Assembly (NCBI GenBank): GCA_005878415.1
Contig: VBMM01000005.1
Location: 1 to 7,117 of the forward strand
Reading direction: 5' to 3'
Source: Methanobacteriota archaeon
Lineage (GTDB): Archaea > Thermoplasmatota > Thermoplasmata > RBG-16-68-12
Length of the DNA stretch: 7,117 nucleotides
Position numbers and translations under genes: made by a program. This document shows positions 5,916-7,117 of the stretch, in pieces (position 1 is the stretch's first letter; the number at the start of each line of letters is the position of its first letter). The notes beneath the pieces are model-generated. The model was not told where the DNA came from, made no database searches, and was given only the letters and a program-made list of their open reading frames with translations.

Positions 5916-5920
5916 CCGAA

Positions 5921-6358
5921 TCACCTGGCAGAGTCCCGCGGACTCGGCTTCTCGAACGGTCGGATGATCCCTTTCGGATCTTGTGACCGAATGCGCGTCG
6001 TCAGCTTGCCGACGTCGGATGCGGCATAGACCTCGTCGTACGCCCCGGGGGGGATTCGCTCGACCGCATCGTCCGTCGTCACCAGGACGAGGACGAGTTC
6101 CGGCGAGTGTTGTTCGAGGAATCTCGAGAAGCGATCGATTGCGTCGCGGTCCGTCCCGGACTCGACCGAATCCACGAGGAACAGGATCGATCCGCGTCGC
6201 GCGACGATCGCGGGCGTGTAGTCCGCCTTGCCGCCGGCCTCATCCGCGACCCGGAAGTGGAGCGATCGGTGCTCGTGCGCGAGGCCTTGGTGTTGCATCT
6301 CGGCGCAGACGGACTGTTCGAGTTGCGAATCGCATGCGTGGCCGCCACGCTCCGTCAA
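5921..6358 (-). CDS. Uncharacterised protein, possible degenerate PD-(D/E)XK nuclease fold
   Basis: This 145-residue soluble protein has no assigned function. Its layout suggests a restriction-endonuclease-like core: a helix around S-Q-L-E-Q-S-V (11-17), a strand H-R-S-L-H-F-R-V (30-37), then A-D-Y-T-P-A-I-V (46-52) and the strand I-L-F-L-V-D (58-63), followed by a helix (about 71-83) and the strand ELVLVLVTT (87-95). In active members the Y-T-P is usually followed by Asp and the next strand carries E-x-K. Here Ala50 follows the proline, and D63-S64-V65 lacks the lysine, so catalysis looks lost. This fold assignment is inference from pattern only. I choose the TTG at 6358 because it keeps the S-Q-L-E helix and overlaps the icd stop (TTGA); ATG 6298 is the alternative, giving 125 residues. 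It lies in the same transcription unit as icd and, 78 nt on, the EtfD-like gene. Confidence 0.6.
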   Translation of the reverse strand: MTERGGHACDSQLEQSVCAEMQHQGLAHEHRSLHFRVADEAGGKADYTPAIVARRGSILFLVDSVESGTDRDAIDRFSRFLEQHSPELVLVLVTTDDAVERIPPGAYDEVYAASDVGKLTTRIRSQDPKGIIRPFEKPSPRDSAR

Positions 6359-7117
6359 CGGCCCGCCCCGTGGATCGCGCCGACGACGGCGTCGGCGAAG
6401 GCGGCCGTCCCGACCTCCTTCGCGTCGGGCATCTGGCGCGCCAGGTCGTACGTGAGGACCTTGGAACGGATGACGGCCTTCACCGCGTCCCGGAGCCGCG
6501 AGGCCGCATCCCTCCATCCGAGGTACTCGAGCATCAAGACGCCCGCGAGGATCTCGGCGGTCGGGTTGACCTTGTCCAGTCCTGCGTACTTCGGCGCGCT
6601 CCCGTGGACCGGCTCGAAGAGCGCGTGGGCGTCCCCGATGTTGGCGCCCGGCGCGACGCCGAGGCCTCCGATCTGCGCCGCGGCCGCATCGCTCAGATAG
6701 TCCCCGTTCAGGTTCGTCGTCGCCAGGATGTCGTACTCCTCCGGCCGCAGCAGGAGTTGCTGGAACATGTTGTCCGCGATGACATCCTTGATTACGACCT
6801 TGCCTTTCGGCGCTTGGCCGCCGTGCGACTTGGCGACGTCCTCCCAGGTGATCGTCGATTCGCCGAACTCCTTCTTCGCGACCTCGTATCCCCAGGTGCG
6901 GAACGCGCCCTCGGTGTACTTCATGATGTTCCCTTTGTGCACGAGCGTCACGGACCGGCGGCCGTTCTGGATCGCGTACCGGATCGCCTTCCGGATGAGC
7001 CGCTTCGAGCCGGTCTCGCTCATCGGCTTGATGCCGAGCCCGCTGTCCGGCCGCACGTGCGCGTGGAACTCCTTCTCCAGGATGTCGATCATCCGCGCCG
7101 CCTCGGCGGACCCTTTC
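6355..7117 (-). CDS. icd: NADP-dependent isocitrate dehydrogenase, C-terminal part (runs off window)
   Basis: This TCA-cycle enzyme oxidatively decarboxylates isocitrate to 2-oxoglutarate. The last 253 residues are present; the frame continues through the window edge, so the ATG at 7092 is internal. The match to the E. coli Icd type is clear: G-L-G-I-K-P-M-S-E, T-L-V-H-K-G-N-I-M-K-Y-T-E-G (nt about 6945-6904, with the catalytic-region Lys), V-I-K-D-V-I-A-D with the metal-binding Asp, and the dehydrogenase signature N-L-N-G-D-Y-L-S-D (nt 6714-6688). Cofactor determinants are the NADP type: Lys-Tyr in SAPKYAGLDKVNP, and Tyr and Arg in TYDLARQM, matching E. coli K344/Y345 and Y391/R395. The region around the E. 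coli phosphorylated Ser113 lies outside the window. The stop overlaps the TTG of the next gene, implying translational coupling. Confidence 0.95.
   Translation of the reverse strand, partial: KGSAEAARMIDILEKEFHAHVRPDSGLGIKPMSETGSKRLIRKAIRYAIQNGRRSVTLVHKGNIMKYTEGAFRTWGYEVAKKEFGESTITWEDVAKSHGGQAPKGKVVIKDVIADNMFQQLLLRPEEYDILATTNLNGDYLSDAAAAQIGGLGVAPGANIGDAHALFEPVHGSAPKYAGLDKVNPTAEILAGVLMLEYLGWRDAASRLRDAVKAVIRSKVLTYDLARQMPDAKEVGTAAFADAVVGAIHGAGR

Noticed and set aside
4161..5924. 587-codon minus-strand open frame overlapping the EtfD-like gene in another frame
   Set aside because: It is Arg/Gly/His-rich and shares the strand with the well-supported 661-residue frame, with no domain of its own.
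6359..6517. N-terminal extension of the nuclease-like gene up to an ATG at 6517
   Set aside because: The extra 53 residues are out-of-frame icd sequence (Arg/Gly-rich); the plausible gene begins at the icd stop.
1..7117. tRNA, rRNA, CRISPR arrays, insertion sequences, attachment sites
   Set aside because: Both strands were read for repeat-spacer arrays, terminal repeats and tRNA-like cloverleaf sequence; none was seen. Genes fill all but short gaps.

Overview
This is a GC-rich, densely coded 7.1 kb stretch of a prokaryotic chromosome, most likely archaeal. The archaeal assignment is an inference from the arrestin-fold protein, the small membrane protein with a C-terminal zinc ribbon, the AT-rich TATA-like islands in place of bacterial -35/-10 boxes, and the ETF plus membrane Fe-S oxidoreductase content. 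A high-GC Thermoplasmatota-like lineage would fit, but nothing here fixes the taxon. I see no rRNA, tRNA, CRISPR array, transposase or phage gene.

Plus strand, 1-3375: the 3' part of etfB (ETF beta), then etfA (ETF alpha), a 138-residue membrane protein with proline-rich segments and a zinc ribbon, a 274-residue two-domain arrestin-fold protein, and a pterin-4a-carbinolamine dehydratase (PCD) behind an AT-rich palindrome. Minus strand, 7117-3372, read right to left: the C-terminal two thirds of an NADP-type isocitrate dehydrogenase (icd), a 145-residue protein that may be a degenerate restriction-endonuclease-fold protein, a 661-residue membrane Fe-S oxidoreductase of the EtfD/EMO type, and a DoxX-family membrane protein. 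The two strands converge at a single CTAG at 3372-3375, which supplies the stop codons of both the PCD and the DoxX gene.

The clearest functional theme is electron transfer. EtfB/EtfA would collect electrons from flavin dehydrogenases such as acyl-CoA dehydrogenases. The EtfD/EMO-like protein, with a NarI-like membrane part, two [4Fe-4S] motifs and two CCG-type domains, is the expected acceptor that passes them to the membrane quinone pool. Isocitrate dehydrogenase adds a link to central carbon oxidation.

The points most worth a second look are these. First, etfA has no ATG, GTG or TTG that would include its conserved first strand; an ACG sits exactly where the start should be, 7 nt after a perfect Shine-Dalgarno that overlaps the etfB stop. 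Second, an arrestin-fold protein is paired with a polyproline/zinc-ribbon membrane protein. Third, the nuclease-like protein encoded next to icd appears to have lost its catalytic residues. Fourth, several compact inverted repeats lie in the short intergenic gaps.
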